Source: Arthrobacter sp. NicSoilB8
Lineage (GTDB): Bacteria; Actinomycetota; Actinomycetes; Actinomycetales; Micrococcaceae
Assembly: GCF_019977355.1 (NCBI RefSeq)
Contig: NZ_AP024655.1
Coordinates: forward strand, 1,426,001-1,490,000
DNA: 64,000 nt
Direction: 5' to 3'
Shown: positions 62,432 to 64,000 of the stretch, one piece after another
How the letters are laid out: every line of letters starts with the position of its first letter
How positions within the stretch are numbered: position 1 is the stretch's first letter
Program-made: the position numbers and the translations under genes
Notes under the pieces: model-generated
Told to the model about the DNA's origin: nothing
Seen by the model: the letters and a program-made list of their open reading frames with translations, nothing else
Databases searched by the model: none

Positions 62432-63256
62432 TCAGTGCCCGCCGGTCCGCCCGCCTGCGCGCCGCCGGGGCGGCAAAGGCAGGAAGCCGGAGGTGGATTC
62501 GATGTATTCCTTGTACCCGGGCCGCGCGGACATGGCCTTTTCCGTCAGGGGTTTCCCGGTCCGGCCCGCCAGCGCCCAGATCATCAGCACGGGGGACAGG
62601 ATGGTCAGGACGCCGGGCCACGAATCGGCGGCAACCAGGAAAATGCCCGCCCAGACGGCGGCGTCGCCGAAGTAGTTCGGGTGGCGGGTGTAACGCCACA
62701 GGCCGGTGTTCAGGACGGTGCCGCGCCGGGCGGGATCGGCCTTGAACTGCGTCAACTGCCAGTCACCGACTGTCTCGAACACAAAGCCAAGGATCCAGAG
62801 CAAGACGCCGAGGACCGCCAGCCAGCCCAGGGCGCCGGTGGCGAACATTCCCACTTGGATGGTGAGCGAGACGAAGAACATCACAACTCCCTGGGGCAGA
62901 TAGACCCGCCGCAGGGCGTAGACGTTGCGTGATCCGGGTGCCGCGGAGAGCATGTCTACATAGCGCGGGTCCTCGTGGCCGCCGCGTGCTCGGACCCCGA
63001 TGTGGACCGCGAGGCGGACGCCCCACACCGCGACGAGGGCCAGCAGCAGCAGGCGGCGGCCGGCGTCGCCGTGTCCGGCAGACAGCACCCAGGAGATGAC
63101 GGCTACCACCACGAAGCCAAGGCCCCAGACGGTGTCGATCACGGAGTGCCGGTTCTGCCGCACGGCAACCGCGAAGGTCACTGCCAGCAGAACGATGAGG
63201 CCGGCGATGACCCACGGCAGGCTGGCGAGGAAGGCATCAAGCGGGAACGGCGGCAT
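62432..63256 (-). CDS. DUF1295 (steroid 5-alpha-reductase-like) membrane protein
   Basis: This 274-residue protein has about six or seven helices. The DUF1295 signature runs from VIDTVWGLGFVVVAVISW to QFKADPARRGTVLNTGLWRYTRHPNYFGDAAVWAGIFLVA, whose NTGLWRYTRHPNYFG segment binds NADPH in 5-alpha-reductase-type and isoprenylcysteine-methyltransferase-type enzymes. The PGYKEYIESTSGFLPLPPR end is also typical. The substrate is unknown. Its ATG overlaps the hydrolase stop by one base (TGATG), so the two are translationally coupled. Confidence 0.88.
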   Translation of the reverse strand: MPPFPLDAFLASLPWVIAGLIVLLAVTFAVAVRQNRHSVIDTVWGLGFVVVAVISWVLSAGHGDAGRRLLLLALVAVWGVRLAVHIGVRARGGHEDPRYVDMLSAAPGSRNVYALRRVYLPQGVVMFFVSLTIQVGMFATGALGWLAVLGVLLWILGFVFETVGDWQLTQFKADPARRGTVLNTGLWRYTRHPNYFGDAAVWAGIFLVAADSWPGVLTILSPVLMIWALAGRTGKPLTEKAMSARPGYKEYIESTSGFLPLPPRRRAGGRTGGH

Positions 63257-64000
63257 CACAGCACCACCGGCATGCGCGTTCCGGCCGCAGACAGGGGGCC
63301 GCGCAATGCGCTGCGTAAGGTGTTCGTGGCGCCGGAGACGTCGGCTCCCGTGGCCTCGCCGAAGGCGTCCAGGATGAAGCCGTCAGCCAGCGAGTTCCAT
63401 AGCGCCACCCGGCGGAACATGAAATGGCCCGCACCCTTGAGGGAGACGTAGTCAACGGTGGCGGCGACGCCGTCGGCCCGCCGGGCATAGTCCAGTGAGT
63501 TGGCCGGGCTGGTCCAGCGGTCGTCGGTGCCGTGGACGATCAAAATCCGGCGGCCGGCCACGGGTTCGACCGGCGTTTCGTGATTGAGCCAGGGGGCCAG
63601 CGCCACGACAGCGTCGACCTGCGCATCGTCTGCCACGCACAGTGCGGTGAGGCCGCCCATGGAGTGGCCCAGAAGATACACCGGCACGCCGGGATGTTCG
63701 CGGTTGATCCGGGCCAGCGCCCAGCGGGCATCCTGCACCGGGGACATGTCCTCCCCGTTCCATCCCCGGTACCGGTTGCGCAGCGTCCAGACGGCCAGCC
63801 CGTGCGGGCCGCCCTGCCGGTTCAGCGCCCGGGCGAAGGGCAGCATCCGGGCAGGGCTCAGGTGCCGGCCGCGGACAGGATCGAAGCTGTCCGCTCGTCC
63901 GCCGTGCAGGACCAAGGCGACACCGCGGGTCTCCCCGGCCGCCCCGGCAATGGTCAGCACGGCTTTGGCGGCCGGTCCGGAACGGCCCGCCTCAGGTTCG
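63256..64000 (-). CDS. Alpha/beta hydrolase (5' end uncertain, may extend past window)
   Basis: A serine hydrolase fold is visible: VALVLHGG, the nucleophile elbow VYLLGHSMGGLTAL, VHGTDDRWTSPANS with the acid, and GAGHFMFRRVALWN with the catalytic His. A GTG at 63960 could start a 234-residue protein, but the frame stays open to the right edge (ending EPEAGRSGPAAKA in reading order), so the true start may lie outside. It leads a run of same-strand genes with DUF1295 and the acyltransferase, which suggests lipid metabolism. The substrate is unknown. Confidence 0.82.
   Translation of the reverse strand, partial: EPEAGRSGPAAKAVLTIAGAAGETRGVALVLHGGRADSFDPVRGRHLSPARMLPFARALNRQGGPHGLAVWTLRNRYRGWNGEDMSPVQDARWALARINREHPGVPVYLLGHSMGGLTALCVADDAQVDAVVALAPWLNHETPVEPVAGRRILIVHGTDDRWTSPANSLDYARRADGVAATVDYVSLKGAGHFMFRRVALWNSLADGFILDAFGEATGADVSGATNTLRSALRGPLSAAGTRMPVVL

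Overview
The window is high-GC chromosomal DNA of an actinobacterium. The gene content points to the Arthrobacter/Pseudarthrobacter group (Micrococcaceae). Evidence includes an acyl-CoA carboxylase with separate alpha, beta and epsilon subunits, two SAM-IV riboswitches (a class known from Actinomycetales), a GatCAB amidotransferase, an NAD-dependent DNA ligase with a long insertion, and many GTG/TTG starts. The genus is inferred from gene content; no rRNA gene or other marker is present. I found no tRNA, rRNA or CRISPR array.

Layout. 1-3.5 kb: 5' part of a NarK-type nitrate/nitrite transporter (minus), a metabolite:H+ symporter behind a striking operator, and a class I glutamine amidotransferase. 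3.6-19.5 kb: the biotin-dependent acyl-CoA carboxylase region (accA-like alpha subunit, maf, epsilon, beta, SDR, birA). It is split by about 9 kb holding an intact IS30-type insertion sequence, a TetR/MMPL pair, an exported protein, an SLC1-type symporter and a DUF885 peptidase. 19.5-28.6 kb: PH-domain membrane protein, class III nucleotidyl cyclase, PP2C phosphatase, ligA, inositol-monophosphatase-like protein, GNAT, RidA and a SulP transporter. 28.7-32.8 kb: a CitA/CitB-like two-component system divergent from a CitMHS citrate transporter. 32.9-36.4 kb: gatCAB. 36.4-40 kb: LysR regulator divergent from tdh-kbl (threonine to glycine plus acetyl-CoA). 40-46.7 kb: a 61-bp tandem array, FAD oxidoreductase, hutI, PaaK-like ligase, histidine phosphatase, CPBP membrane protein and a VOC protein. 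46.8-49.8 kb: metY and metX, each behind its own SAM-IV riboswitch. 50-55 kb: MHS transporter, LysR regulator and mmsB-mmsA (valine/3-hydroxyisobutyrate degradation), linked by a shared 26-bp box. 55-64 kb: SHOCT protein, SGNH hydrolase, esterase, S4 protein, DMT transporter, glyQS, GNAT, acyltransferase, DUF1295 protein and the start-proximal part of an alpha/beta hydrolase.

The least-explained signal is a pair of dispersed palindrome families. Family A has six copies, each exactly 69 bp, with an invariant outer arm and a covarying inner arm. Family B has two copies of exactly 66 bp. All eight sit 0-22 bp after a stop codon. One family A copy has been split in its loop by the IS30-type element, and removing the element restores exactly 69 bp. 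Other regulatory signals are an operator of four half-sites spaced exactly 10 bp apart, dyads in divergent promoters, and many in-frame tandem duplications in protein linkers.
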